Positions 1 to 11,369 of a stretch of 64,000 nt of DNA are shown one piece after another; positions within the stretch are counted from its first letter, which is position 1, and every line of letters begins with the position of its first letter. The DNA comes from Megascapheus bottae (lineage: Eukaryota > Chordata > Mammalia > Rodentia > Geomyidae), in assembly GCA_024803745.1 (NCBI GenBank), contig JANJXV010000129.1, positions 1,364,001-1,428,000 on the forward strand. The letters run 5' to 3'. The notes below the pieces were generated by a model. The model was not told the origin of the DNA. It was given only the letters and a program-made list of their open reading frames with translations, and ran no database searches. Position numbers and translations under genes: made by a program.

Positions 1-63
1 AAATCTTCGCTTCTGCATCTTGTGAAATACCCCTTTCCCTCAAAGTAGACAAGAAAAACAGAT

Positions 64-623
64 CCATCCCATGGTCCACTGTGAGGCCACTGGTTGGACT
101 AAGAGCTAGTCGTGCAGCAACACATAAGTTTTATTCTAATACTTTCCAAACTTTGTACTCAAATATGCTACCTACTTACCAACTTATGTCAGTTATCCTT
201 ATGCTATAACTTTTCTTCTTTACTACAATATTCTTACACTCCTACGTTAATCCTCTTGCACCTCCCCTGACCTCTCTCATTCTTTTTTTCTATCTCTGGA
301 CCTCTGCTCGTCTTTCAACCCTTATACTGCACGGATCTACACTTGATGGCTGTTGAGCAATATTGTATATGTAGGTGGTTAATTATTCTCTAGGCTCAGA
401 GGGACTTAAAGACAATAGAGATTGGATTGAGAGGCTTATTGTTTTGGGTATAAATCGCTTATCAGTGGTTGTATTAGGCTGGTCTGTAAGTGCACAAAAA
501 GAAAGAGTGATAATACCAATCAAAACTTGTGAACATCTAGTGTCTGCCAGCTACAGAGGTCTAGATTGGTTATATCTGAAAAACTATAATCGTATTTAGT
601 AGTAATCTTGCTCCCATTTTCAA
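64..623 (+). promoter_or_regulatory. L1 5' UTR (putative internal promoter)
   Basis: About 560 bp separate the end of the RALGDS-like flank from the ORF1 start. The same block precedes ORF1 in the copies at 7,500 and 42,527. In L1 families the 5' UTR carries the promoter, and that role is inferred here. No tandem monomers of the mouse type are visible. Confidence 0.5.
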
Positions 624-1624
624 ATGGGCAGAACAAGAAACTCAAGAAAAATGTCAAATCAAGAAACAACATCCCCCACCCAATGTAAACAGACAATGGA
701 ACAGTCACTGGCAAACCTAGAGGAGAGTCTTCCAATTGCTACACAAATGCAATTGATAAACATCATTAATGAAAAATGTGAAAATATAAAGAAAGAGATA
801 ATGGAGGAAGCCATAGCTGAACAAGAGGAAAGCAAAAACAAGGTGATAAGTGAAAAAGAAGAAGCCATAAAGGAGGCCATAATAAAGGTTTTTCAAAGAA
901 AGATGGATGAATTCAAAGAATCCACAAATAAAAACGTGACCAAACTCCAGGAAATGTCCAAAGAAAATAAAGCTACTGAGCTAACCACTCAAAAGGAAAT
1001 CAAGGAGATAAAGAAATCCATACATGATCTAAAACAAGGGATGCAAGGCATCAAAAGTGAGCAATTAGAAGCAAGGGAGATGAAAAATAAAGTAGATAGC
1101 TTTGATAGCAGGTTAGACATTGCAGAGGAGAGAATTTCCGTGGCTGAAGATAATTTAGGTATTATAAAGAACAGAAAATGAGTCAATCCAAATCTAGGAA
1201 ATATGAGAGAGCGCTTCAGGAGGTCCAAGATACAATTAGGAAGCCTAATTTAAGGCTAGTTGGTATGGAGGAGGGCGTGGAGAAAGAGGTCAATGGTATT
1301 GGAAATATACTTCAGGGAATCATCTCAGAGAATTTCCCGAATATCCAGAAGGGCAGGCCCATCCAGATACAAGAAGCTTTTAGAACCCCAAACAGACCTG
1401 ACCAGAAAAGAACATCCCACCGCCACATTGTGATCCGAACTGGATCAATAGGAAGGAAAGGAAAGATCCTAAAGGCAGCCAGGGAAAAGGTATCAGTAAC
1501 CTACAAAGGCAAACCAATCAGAATAACCCCAGATTTCTCAGCAGAGACCATGCAAGCACGAAGTGACTGGAAGCATATATGTCATGCCCTTATATCAAAT
1601 AACTACCAACCAAGAATACTGTAG
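624..1624 (+). pseudogene. L1 ORF1 (ORF1p), frameshifted
   Basis: This encodes the L1 nucleic-acid-binding chaperone. The first 185 codons (624-1,181) form a Lys/Glu-rich coiled coil. The frame then shifts and continues at 1,178-1,624 with the RNA-recognition and C-terminal parts, including LRLVG and REKVSVTYKGKPIRITPDFS-like segments that I recognise from L1 ORF1p. Total length, about 333 residues, is normal for the family. The frameshift is a 4-bp deletion near 1,168 relative to the copy at 43,635, and it is shared with the copy at 8,601. ORF1p forms trimers and coats L1 RNA; this copy could only make the coiled-coil part. Confidence 0.9.
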
Positions 1625-1855
1625 CCAGCTAAGCTCTCATTCATAACTGAGGGAAAAATAAAAACATTCCATTCCAGGGAAAAGCTGCAACAATATGTCG
1701 AAACAAAACCAACACTACAGAGAATTCTCAAAGATGCTCTATACATAGAAAACCAAACTAAATGCAATATAGGGAAAGAAATGGCACCTAAACAGCATAC
1801 CATCTAAGGACCACAAGAACTGTCAAGACACAGGCCCTACTAAAAGCTTTTAAAA

Positions 1856-4800
1856 ATGGTAGGAACTAATAAATATCTCTCAATCCTAACTCTCAATATC
1901 AATGGACTTAACTCTCCAATTAAACGGCATAGGTTGTCTAGTTGGATCAAAAAGCTAGAGCCATCATTCTGCTGACTTCGAGAGACACAGCTTACCCAAA
2001 AACAATCATCTTTTGAAAGTGAGAGGTTGGAATAAACTCTATCAAGCTAACTGCCCCCATAAACAGGCTAGAGTTGCCATCCTCATATCAGATACAATAG
2101 ACTTCAAACTAAAATTAGTAAGAAAAGACAAAGAAGGTTACTACACACTACTAAAGGGATCTTTCCTCCCGGAAGACATAACAATCCTAAATATTTACAC
2201 ACCCAATCCCGGAGCTCCAAACTTCATCAAGCAAACTTTACTTACACTGAAACCATACATAGATCGAAATACAGTGATTGTTGGTGAGTTTAACACACCA
2301 CTCTCACCTATGGACAGATCAACAAGGCAAAAACTCAACAGAGAAACCTTAGAACTGAACAACTTTATAGACCAACTAGATCTAACAGACATCTGCAGAA
2401 TATTCCACCCAGTAACACCACAATATACGTTTTTCTCAGCAGCACATGGAACATTTTCCAAAATAGACCACATCTTAGGACATAAAACAAACCTGGACAG
2501 ATTCAGAAACACTGAAATTATTCCATGCACACTCTCAGACCATAAAGGCATCAAATTGGAACTGAGCACACATCTCCACCAACGAAAACCCTGTAACTCA
2601 TGGAGACTGAACCACACATTGTTGAATCAAAAATAATGTGTAATCGAAGAGATTAGAACAGATATCCCACTGTTTATGAAATTTAACAATAAGGAGCACA
2701 CAAATATCAACTCCTTAGGCACAACCAAGGCAGTACTCAGAGGAAAATTTATAGCGCTGAGTGCCTACAACTGCAAGTTGGAAAAATGGCAAACCACCTG
2801 GTTAAGGTCTCAACTTCACCTCCTGGAAAAAGAGCAACAAACCAATCCTAAACCCATTAGGAGAAAGCAAATTATTAAAATCAAAGCAGAATTAAATGAT
2901 TTGGAATAAAAAAAACTATAGAAAGAATCACCAAAACAAAGAGTTGGTTCTTTGAAAGAATTAACAAAATTGACAAGCCCTTAGCAAATCTTACCAAAAA
3001 AAGAAGAGAGCATATCAAAATAAACAAAATCGCAGATGAAAATGGTAATATCACGACAGAAATTACCAAGATCCAGAATATCATGTGGGAATACTTCTCA
3101 AACCTTTACGCCAACAAATTTGAGAATCTAGAATAAATGGATGAATTCCTAGACAACATTAACATACACACACTGAATCAAGAAGAGGTAACCCAACTCA
3201 ACAGGCCTATTTCAAGCTCTGAAATAGAAATGGAAATTAGACAACTTCCACTTAAAAAGAGCCCAGGGCCAGATGGATTCACAGCTGAATTGTATAAGGT
3301 CTTCAAAGCAGAGCTCACACCAATACTCCTCAAGCTCTTCAACGAAATTGAAAATGAAGGTTCTTTACCAAACTCATTCTGTGAAGCCAGTATATCCCTC
3401 ATCCCCAAACCAGACAGAGATTCATCAAACAAAGAGAACTATAGACCCATTTCTTTGATGAACATCGATGCGAAACTTCTCAACAAAATACTGGCCAATC
3501 GTCTACAACAACTCATCAAAAAAATTATACACTATGATCAAACTGGATTCATCACAGGGAGGCAAATCTGGTTCAACATAGACAAATCAATTAATATAAT
3601 TCGACACATCAACAGGAGCAAAGACAAAACTCACATGAATGTCTCTATAGGTGCGGAAATGCATTTTACAAGATACAAAACCCCTTTATGTTAAAAGATG
3701 TGGAGAAACTAGGAATCCATGGAACATTTCTCAATGTAATAAAGGCTGTGTATGAGAAACCCACTGCTAGTACTGTACTTAATGGTGAAAATCTAAACCC
3801 ATTCTCTCTAAAATCTGGAACGAGAAAATGATGTCCACTCTCTCCACACCTTTTTAACATAGTACTAGAATTCCTAGGCAGTGCAATAAGGCAAGAAGCA
3901 AGCATAAAGGGGATCCAAGTAGGGAAAGAGGAAATAAAACTATCCCTCTTTGCAGATGACATGATTCTGTATTTAAAGAATCCTATAGGCCCTACTCCCA
4001 AGCTCCTTGATCTGATTCATAGCTTTGGAAGGGTAGCAGGCCATAAAATCAACCCTCACACATCAACTGCCGTCCTTTACGCCAACAGTGAGAGGAATGA
4101 GGCAATAATCAGGAAAGAAACTCCTTTCACAATAGCCTCAAAGAAAATAAAGTACCTAGTAATTAGCTTAACTAAGAATGTAAAGGACCGTTTAGATGAA
4201 AACTTTAAAACCCTAAAAAAGGAAATTAACGCAGAACTAAGGAAATGGAAAAAGCTCCCATGCTCCTGGATTGGAAGAATCAACATTGTGAAAATTACAA
4301 TCTTGCCAAGGGCTATCTACAAATTCAATGCAATACCCATCAACAACCCAATGTCATTCTTTAAAGAAAGAAAAGAGGCAATTCAAAATTTCATATGGAA
4401 TAATAAAAGACCCCGTATAGCTAAAACACTTCTAAGCAGAAAGAACAGCGCTGGAGGAATTTCAATTCCAAACTTAAGGCTCTATTACAGAGCTATAATT
4501 CTCAAAACAGCTTGGTACGGGCACAAGAACAGGCCTGAAGTCCAAAGGAATAGAACTGCGCACCCAGATATTAAACCACAAACCTATGGCCACCAAATCT
4601 TTGACAAGGGAGCCAAAAAAAATAGCATGGAAGAAAGATAGCCTCTTCAACAAATTGTGCTGGCAGAACTGGTTTAGCACCTGCAGAAAGCTAAAGTTGG
4701 ATCGTTATTTTTCACCTTGCACTAGAATTAACTCCAAATGGATCAAAGACCTGGAGGTAAAAGCTGACACACTGAAAAGTTTACAGGAAGGAATAGGCGA

Positions 4801-5697
4801 TAAACTAGGCCTCCTTGGCACAGTTTGAAACTTTCTTTATAAGGACCAAGAATCACAACAAATCAGAGAAAGGCTGGATAAGTGGGACTGCATTAAACTG
4901 CAGAGCTTTTGTATGGCAAAGGATATAGCTAGTAAACTAATCAGGAAGCCTACAGAGTGGGAGAAGATCTTCACCAACCAAACAACGGATAAAGGCCTCA
5001 TATCTAAAATATACCAACAACTCAAAAAATTGAATCACTCCAAAACTAACCTCCAAAGTAACACCCATCCCATTAAAAATGGGCCAAAGACTTAAAGAGA
5101 GTCTTCTCTGCAGAAGAAACAAAAATGGCCTATAGACACATGAAGAAATGCTCCACATCTCTGGTCATAAAAGAAATGCAAATGAAAACAAGTCTAAGAT
5201 TCCACCTAACTAAAGTTAGAATGGCCAGGATCAGGAAAACGAATGACAACAGATGCTGGAGGGGAAGTGGTCAGGAGCGATCACTACTACACTGTTGGTG
5301 GGAGTGCAAACTCGTTCAACCACTATGGAAAGCAGTGAGGCAGTGCCTCAAAACGCTAAACATACAACTCCCCTATGACCCAGCAATTCCAGTACTTGGC
5401 ATTTACCCAACAATACAGAAACAAGGGCATACTAAACCCACTAGCACAACAATGTTCATTGCAGCACTATTCACCATAGCAAAGATATGGAACCAACCCA
5501 GATGTCCCTCAGTTGATGAGTGGATCAACAATTTGCGGTATTTGTACACAATGGAATTCTATGCTGCTGTCAGAAAGAATGACATCGCCTCATTTGTTAG
5601 GAAATGGAAAGACTTAGAACAAATCATATTAAGTGAAGTAAGCCAGACTCAAAGGAACTTAGGCTCAGTGGTTTCCCTCATTCGTCATAATCAGTAG
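1856..5697 (+). pseudogene. L1 ORF2 (endonuclease-reverse transcriptase), disrupted
   Basis: The start is the ATG at 1,856 (MVGTNKYLSILTLNINGLNS), typical of the L1 APE-type endonuclease N-terminus. An early stop and frameshift lie at about 1,975-2,010. The endonuclease resumes at 2,013-2,636 and contains the SDH motif (CTLSDHKGI). The reverse transcriptase spans about 3,137-4,640 with [13 protein letters not shown] and the catalytic [12 protein letters not shown] (about 3,950-3,985), broken by a frameshift near 3,670. The C-terminal Cys-rich part lies at 4,586-5,697 ([26 protein letters not shown]). Length of about 1,280 codons fits L1 ORF2. It is non-functional as it stands. Confidence 0.92.
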
Positions 5698-6112
5698 AAA
5701 CCTTGGGCTCTACTAGCAGAGATTGTCAGTAGAGCAAAAGGCCATATATAAGGCCATATAATGTGAAGCTAATTGAAAGGACCTCCAGGATATTGAAACA
5801 AAAGCCATATAATGAATGATTGTTGTCCTTAATGTACTATGTTGTCTCTCATCTCGTTTGCTGTCCCTTGGTTATCCCATATTGGTATAGTATCTCACTT
5901 TGTTATCTGATATATTGAATTTATTTGTATTTGGATATTTGAAATTTGATAGGGAAGGGGGGAAAACCAAGACGGGTGGGGGGTGTGGGGTTGGAGGGAA
6001 ATGGATACCAAGACATGTGCAAGGGTATCAATGTATGTGAATTAATGCACCTTCTATCTGGCAAATATCATCTAACCCTTTTACTAATTACAATAAAAAA
6101 ATGAAAAAAAAG
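5698..6112 (+). other. L1 3' UTR with G-rich tract and poly(A) region
   Basis: It follows the ORF2 stop. It contains G-runs at about 5,952-5,990 (gggaagggggg, gggtggggggtgtgggg) that could form a G-quadruplex, as is usual for L1 3' UTRs, and ends in an A-rich tail with aataaaaaaatg. The same 3' UTR occurs at 40,693-41,150. Confidence 0.8.
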
Positions 6113-6171
6113 AAAGTTGTAGTGTGTGGGGAGGATGATGGGGTCAAATACATTTCTTCTTAGAAATTTAC

Positions 6172-6338
6172 CTCATCTGGTTGCCCTGGATTTTCCTGGC
6201 CTTCTTCTTAGAGAAAGTTCTGTTATACTGGATTTGTGGCTTGGCAATGATCTAGCATGTACATCTTCGAGTAAGACATCCACAACTTCCATGCCTGAGA
6301 CTCGAGTTTCCTGACCTTTGGCAACAGCACAGCAACAT
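6172..6338 (-). pseudogene. RALGDS-like first exon, inverted isolated copy
   Basis: On the minus strand an ATG at 6,338 opens a Cys-rich N-terminus (MLLCCCQRSGNSSLRHG) resembling the MFSCCLP-type start of RalGDS-family proteins. It then runs into one internal stop and a basic stretch (FSKKKARKIQGN). A GT donor follows at 6,171. The exon is 167 bp, against 168 bp in the linked plus-strand gene at 25,161. No REM-domain exon follows on this strand, because an L1 3' end abuts it at 6,112. It is an orphan exon produced by the inverted duplication. The RALGDS assignment of exon 1 rests mainly on its linkage to the REM exon in the plus-strand copy. Confidence 0.55.
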
Positions 6339-6737
6339 CTTTCTTCCTCCTGAGCCACAGGCCAAGTGAGCTGGCTTGAGCTGGTTGTTAGTTACAGTGG
6401 CTTGGTTACCAGGGTTCCATATTCTGTTCCATTGTGAGGGAGGCAGGGTCACCTTTCAGGGCCCAATGACCAAAGATCCTTGCTCACAAAAGACCTCACC
6501 AAAGACATACTGGAGGCTGAATCTCTCCTCCAATCTCACAATATACATGTGGATGTAGTATACAGCACACCTTATTTGTCCAATCCCAATGTCTTCCACT
6601 AGGCCCAACTACCAGTCTGGTCTCAGGCTCAAGGAGCCTTTCTTAGGTAAGATCCAAACTTAAGGGTCAATATTGCCCTCATCCTTTACAAAACATTTGC
6701 TTCACAGTGCCTTCTCTGCCTGCATTTTGCCCCTTGT

Positions 6738-6945
6738 TGAATTTTTTTTGTTTTTGCTAGTCTTGGGACTTGACCTCAGAGTGTGAACATTGTTCTTGGG
6801 ATTTCTTTAGGCTTTAGCTGTCCCACCGAGCCACAGCACCACTTGCAGCGTTTTCTATGTATGTGGTAATGAGGAATCAAACCTGAGGCTTACTGCTTGG
6901 TAGCCAAGGACTCTCCCACTAGGTCAAACACACAGGGCATCTTGC
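6738..6945 (-). repeat. ID-like SINE
   Basis: Minus-strand ID-like SINE. On the reverse strand it shows the core 'agtggtagag..gcc' and the 'ttgattcc' box. Its orthologue within the inverted arm is at 24,570-24,765. Confidence 0.7.
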
Positions 6946-7188
6946 ACATATTTTTGACGTCAATCTACTAGGATATTATTAGGTTTCTGTATCCTAATCA
7001 ATTTTTTCCTGATGATTAGCTTTGCTGTCATGTGTAAAAAATGCAAGAGGGAAAAACACAGAAGAATTAGTGAAATTGAAAAAAAAGCATTCGACACAGT
7101 TAAGTGTTCATTCTTTGTAAGAGAAAGGATATTTGGATATGATGGTGATGATGATGTTGATGATGATGATGGCTTTATAATTACTATG

Positions 7189-7398
7189 TCAGGGTTGCGA
7201 GTTTGGCATAGTGGTAGAGTGCTTGCCTAGCATCCATGAAGATCTGGGTTTGATTGCTCAGTACCACATAGATAGAAAATCTAGATGTGGCACTGTGGCT
7301 CAAGTGGCAGAGGGCTAGACTTGAGAAAACCCGAGGACAGTGCTCAGGCCCTGAATTCAAGCCCCAAGACTGGCAGAAAGATAAAAGAAAATAAAAAT
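7189..7398 (+). repeat. ID-like SINE (bipartite)
   Basis: The element begins 'gagtttggcatagtggtag', has the 'gcttgcctagcatccatgaa' box and a second half 'tgtggctcaagtggcagagg', and ends in an A-rich tail. The matching insertion in the inverted arm is at 24,125-24,345 and the unit B copy is at 42,222. Confidence 0.85.
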
Positions 7399-7500
7399 GC
7401 TTTTTACGAGCTAATTCACTCACAGCATTTGCTTCTGAAATCTTCGCTTCTGCATCTTGTGAAATAGCCCTTTCCCTCAACGTAGACAAGAAAAACGGAT

Positions 7501-9640
7501 CCATCCCATGGTCCACTGTGAGGCCACTGGTTGGGCTAAGAGCTAGTCGTGCAGCAACACATAAGTTTTATTCTAATACTTTCCAAACTTTGTACTCAAA
7601 TATGCTACCTACTTACCAACTTAGGTCAGTTATCCTTATGCTATAACTTTTCTTCATTACTACAATATTCTTACACTCCTACTTTAATCCTCTTGCACCT
7701 CCCCTGACCTCTCTCATTCTTTTTTTCTATCTCTGGACCTCTGCTCGTCTTTCAACCCTTATACTGCACGGATCTACACTTGATGGCTGTTGAGCAATAT
7801 TGTATATGTAGGTGGTTAATTATTCTCTAGGCTCAGAGGGACTTAAAGACAATAGAGATTGGATTGAGAGGCTTATTGTTTTGGGTATAAATTGATTATC
7901 AGTGGTTGTATTAGGCTGGTCTGTAAGTGCACAAAAAGAAAGAGTGATAATACCAATCAAAACTTGTGAACATCTAGTGTCTGCCAGCTACAGAGGTCTA
8001 GGTTGGTTATATCTGAAAAACTATAATCGTATTTAGTAGTAATCTTGCTCCCATTTTCAAATGGGTAGAACAAGAAACTCAAGAAAAATGTCAAATCAAG
8101 AAACAACATCCCCCACCCAATGTATACAGACAATGGAACAGTCACTGGCAAACCTAGAGGAGAGTCTTCCAATTGCTACACAAATGCAATTGATAAACAT
8201 CATTAATGAAAAATGTGAAAATATAAAGAAAGAGATAATGGAGGAAGCCATACCTGAACAAGAGAAAAGCAAAAACAAGGTGATAAGTGAAAAAGAAGAA
8301 GCCATAAAGGAGGCCATAATAAAGGTTTTTCAAAGAAAGATGGATGAATTCATAGAATCCACAAATAAAAACGTGACCAAACTCCAGCAAATGTCCAAAG
8401 AAAATAAAGCTACTGAGCTAACCACTCAAAAGGAAATCAAGGTGATAAAGAAATCCATACATGATCTAAAACAAGGGATGCAAGGCATCTAAAGTGAGCA
8501 ATTAGAAGCAAGGGAGATGAAAAATAAAGTAGATAGCTTTGATAGCAGGTTAGACATTGCAGAGGAGAGAATTTCCGTGGCTGAAGATAATTTAGGTATT
8601 ATAAAGAACAGAAAATGAGTCAATCCAAATCTAGGAAATATGAGAGAGCGCTTCAGGAGGTCCAAGATACAATTAGGAAGCCTAATTTAAGGCTAGTTGG
8701 TATTGAGGAGGGCGTGGAGAAAGAGGTCAATGGTATTGGAAATATACTTCAGGGAATCATCTCAGAGAATTTCCCAAATATCCAGAAGGGCAGGCCCATC
8801 CAGATACGAGAAGCTTTTAGAACCCCAAACAGACCTGACCAGAAAAGAACATCCCACCGCCACATTGTGATCCGAACTGGATCAATAGAAACGAAAGAAA
8901 AGATCCTAAAGGCAGCCAGGGAAACGGGATCAGTAACGTATAAAGGCAAACCATTCAGAATAACCCCAGATTTCTCAGCAGAGACCATGCAAGCACGAAG
9001 TGACTAGAAGCATATATGTCATGCCCTTAAATCAAATAACTACCAACCAAGAATACTGTAGCCAGCTAAGCTCTCATTCATAACTGAGGGAACAATAAAA
9101 ACATTCCATTCCAGGGAAAAGCTGCAACAATATTTCGAAACAAAACCAACATTACAGAGAATTCTCAACGATGCTCTATACATACAAAACCAAAATAAAT
9201 GCATTATAGGGAAAGAAATGGCACCTAAACAGCATACCGTCTAAGGACCACAAGAACTGTCAAGATACAGGCCCTACTAAAAGCTTTTTAAAATGGTGGG
9301 AACTAATAAATATCTCTCAATCCTAACTCTCAATATCAATGGACTTAACTCTCCAATTAAATGGCATAGGCTGTCTAGTTGGATCAAAATCAAGAGCCAT
9401 CGTTCTGCTGTCTTCAAGAGACACATCTTACCCCAAAACAATCATCTTTTGAAAGTGAGAGGTTGGAATAAACTCTATCAAGCTAACTGCCCCCATAAAC
9501 AGGCTGGAGTTGCCATCCTCATATCAGATACAATAGACTTCAAACTAAAATTAGTAAGAAAAGACAAAGAAGGTTACTACATACTACTAAAGTTATCTTT
9601 CCTCCAGGAAGACATAACGATCCTAAATATTTACACACCC
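7501..9640 (+). mobile_element. LINE-1 fragment with 5' end, truncated in ORF2 (L1 no. 2)
   Basis: It repeats 64-2,205: 5' UTR, ORF1 and the first part of the ORF2 endonuclease. It stops abruptly after 'ttacacaccc' at 9,640 with no 3' UTR or A-tail, and joins to 'ttttgaagattctc'. L1 copies normally lose their 5' end, so retention of the 5' end with 3' loss shows a recombination or deletion breakpoint. The same junction is at 44,670. Confidence 0.92.
8061..9061 (+). pseudogene. L1 ORF1, disrupted (L1 no. 2)
   Basis: Same protein as at 624. It reads from 8,061 to an in-frame TAA at 8,490-8,492 (at the equivalent of GIKSEQ) and carries the same 4-bp deletion as L1 no. 1. The second part, 8,615-9,007, ends at a TAG just before the conserved KHICHALKSNNYQ tail. 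The coiled-coil region is well kept. Confidence 0.88.
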
Positions 9641-9646
9641 TTTTGA
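9293..9646 (+). pseudogene. L1 ORF2 endonuclease N-terminus, truncated
   Basis: 117 codons from the canonical start (MVGTNKYLSILTLNINGLNS) through GVAILISDTIDFK to LNIYTP. The catalytic SDH region and all of the reverse transcriptase are missing because the L1 ends at 9,640. The last codons before the TGA come from the flank. Confidence 0.88.
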
Positions 9647-10074
9647 AGATTCTCAAAAGATTGAAGATTCTGCCAGTGTAAGTTAGATTCCGGCAATGAT
9701 ATTAAATAATGAAATGAGTAGGGATTTATATTTGAAATATCACTGTTGACAAAATCTAACACACATTTGCTTAGTATTTGCTTTTGATTTCCCAAGAAGT
9801 ACAGTACAAGCTAACACTTGTGGCATATATCGACTGGGAGAAATGATTCAGAATATGTGACTCATTTGAACAAGAGTCAGTGAAAGATACAGAAGCAGGA
9901 TACCCATATTGTGATAATTTGTATCTTTTGCATATTTTGTGTTTGTTGTTAATTCCATTTGTAGTGTACATTTCTAGGTAAAAACTTTTTTCAAACAATT
10001 TGTTATTTCAACCGTAAAAAAAGACATTTATATGCCTGATAAAATTCACAGAATCCAATTTTTTCCACCTTATT
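9641..10074. other. Unclassified flank after L1 junction
   Basis: AT-rich sequence with no recognisable repeat or coding potential. It is present again at 44,671-45,105 with small indels. Confidence 0.5.
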
Positions 10075-10320
10075 TTTTGTTTTTTGGGTTTTTTTTGGTG
10101 GGTCATAGATCTTGAACTCAGCCTGGGCACTATCCCTGAGCTCTTCAGCTCCAGGCTACCACCTTACCCTGGAGCCAAGCCCCACTTCCCATTTTCTAAA
10201 GGTAAATTGGAGATAAGTGTCTCAGGTCTTTTTGTGCCAGGATGGCTTTAAACCTTGATCCTCAGATCTCAGCCTCCTGAGTATCTAGGATTATAGAAGT
10301 GAGCCACCACCCCATCATGC
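10075..10320 (-). repeat. Geo-type SINE
   Basis: On the reverse strand it reads 'ggtggtggctcac..taatcc..ctcaggaggctgagatctgagg', followed by the 'gagctgaagagctcaggg' second half and an A-rich end. The unit B copy is at 45,110-45,360. Confidence 0.8.
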
Positions 10321-10334
10321 TCAGCTTTCTGGGT

Positions 10335-10500
10335 TTTTTTAAACTCGGTTTAAGCACTGTCCTTCAGCTTTCCTCAAGCCTCGTGATCTTCTGCTTGAGC
10401 CACAGCACTACTTCTGGTTTTTTCTGTGTATGTGGTACTGCGGAATTGAACCTTCGTCTTCATACAAGCACTCTACAACTATGCCAAACTCCCAGCCCCT
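10335..10500 (-). repeat. ID-like SINE
   Basis: Reverse-complement ID-like element with the boxes 'ttgagccacagcactact' and 'gtggtactgcggaattgaa'. The unit B copy is at 45,375-45,560. Confidence 0.75.
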
Positions 10501-10614
10501 CCACATTAGTTTTTATGATAGATCTTTCCATGCATCCAGGATGGCTAGAAATCCTTCTTGAGTTTCCCAAGATCAGGGAGTATAGGTGTGTCCCATCCTG
10601 TGTGGCTACATAAC

Positions 10615-11145
10615 CATTGTTTAGGGTACAGTTCTCTCTTCATTCTACCCATCTAGAGCAATTTTCATCTTCCATGTATAATCATTAAACATTCAGCTCC
10701 TGTTCCTCTCTACTCCATTCTCTGGAACCATCGTGCTTTTTGGCTCTAAGGCTTTGTTGATCCTTGGAAGCTCTGGAAGGGAAAACATACCCTAGCTCTT
10801 CCTTTATGACCGCTGTATTTTTAGTTTACTGTAATCAAGATTCATCTGTAAAATATAGTAAAATGTTCTTCCTTTTCAATGCATTGTTTTGCATATTTCT
10901 ATCTTTGGATTATTATTAATAGTTGTGAATGGATTCTCCACATATTTGTTCTAGTCTCTGCTTTCTCTTCCATTAGGTACAAATCTAGAAATAGAAGTGT
11001 TGGACCATATTTCTATGTAATTCTATATTTAGTACTTTTCTTAGCACTCTCCACGCAATTTTTGATTGTTTTATATTCCTTGCAGAACTATTCCAAAGTT
11101 CTACTTCTTCTCACTACCTTCCCAGTAATAGTTAGACTTTGAAAG
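10615..11145 (-). mobile_element. Probable ancient L1 3' fragment
   Basis: The plus strand resembles the antisense of old mammalian L1 3' ends, with a degraded 'gaaatagaagtgttggacca..tggtaattctat'-like stretch near 10,990-11,020. It is much more diverged than the L1s nearby. The unit B copy is at 45,670-46,200. Confidence 0.45.
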
Positions 11146-11157
11146 TTGTTTTTTTGT

Positions 11158-11158
11158 A

Positions 11159-11196
<38 letters not shown>

Positions 11197-11212
11197 TGTG
11201 TGTGTATGTGGA
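11158..11212 (+). repeat. (TG)n microsatellite
   Basis: About 25 TG units with one TT interruption. The unit B allele at 46,217-46,254 is shorter. Confidence 0.95.
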
Positions 11213-11369
11213 TCTTTTTGTTTAAAAGTATATTTATATGAATATACTTAAAGTAATGATTTCATTGTAATTTTAATTTTTCTCATGACTGTTAATATTG
11301 AACTTCTTTCTACATTTTGAACTACTATTTCTATATATTCTTTTTAGAAAATCCTCTCCAATCTCCAAT

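Larger units (their letters stand above)
64..6112 (+). mobile_element. Near full-length LINE-1 (L1 no. 1)
   Basis: A 6.05-kb non-LTR retrotransposon: 5' UTR, ORF1 (coiled-coil RNA-binding protein), ORF2 (endonuclease and reverse transcriptase), G-rich 3' UTR and an A-rich tail containing aataaa. Both ORFs carry frameshifts and stops, so it cannot be autonomous. The 5' flank (1-63) and the 3' flank (6,116 on) are opposite ends of the same 1.37-kb segment. I see no clean target-site duplication, so the element has been rearranged by duplication since insertion. Two further copies in the window share its 5' end, and another shares its 3' half. Confidence 0.93.
1..7436 (+). repeat. First period of a 7,436-bp tandem (flank + L1 + RALGDS-like 5' segment)
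   Basis: Positions 1-2,205 match 7,437-9,640 at a constant offset of 7,436, at about 98%. The match covers about 63 bp of flank, the L1 5' UTR, ORF1 and the start of ORF2. Between the two starts lie the rest of a full-length L1 and the 1.37-kb RALGDS-like segment. The first 63 bases are the tail of another 1.37-kb segment, so the array probably continues left of the window. Confidence 0.8.
6116..7500 (-). repeat. Inverted arm 1: RALGDS-like 5' region, unit A
   Basis: The reverse complement of this segment matches 24,005-25,380 at roughly 85-88% by eye. The match includes a RALGDS-like first exon and two ID-like SINEs at equivalent places. The loop between the arms is about 16.5 kb and holds L1 no. 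2 and the KRAB-ZNF pseudogene. Homology stops where the second L1 begins, near 7,500. Confidence 0.85.

Noticed and set aside
2195..2617. 140-codon minus-strand ORF over L1
   Set aside because: Shadow of the ORF2 endonuclease on the plus strand.
7190..7260. tRNA-like A and B boxes
   Set aside because: They belong to an ID-like SINE with A-tail and many relatives in the window. There is no foldable functional tRNA.
10879..11142. 87-codon hydrophobic frame resembling a membrane protein
   Set aside because: It lies in AT-rich sequence that looks like an ancient antisense L1 3' end. The composition explains the hydrophobic residues, and its near-identity in both units only reflects recent duplication.
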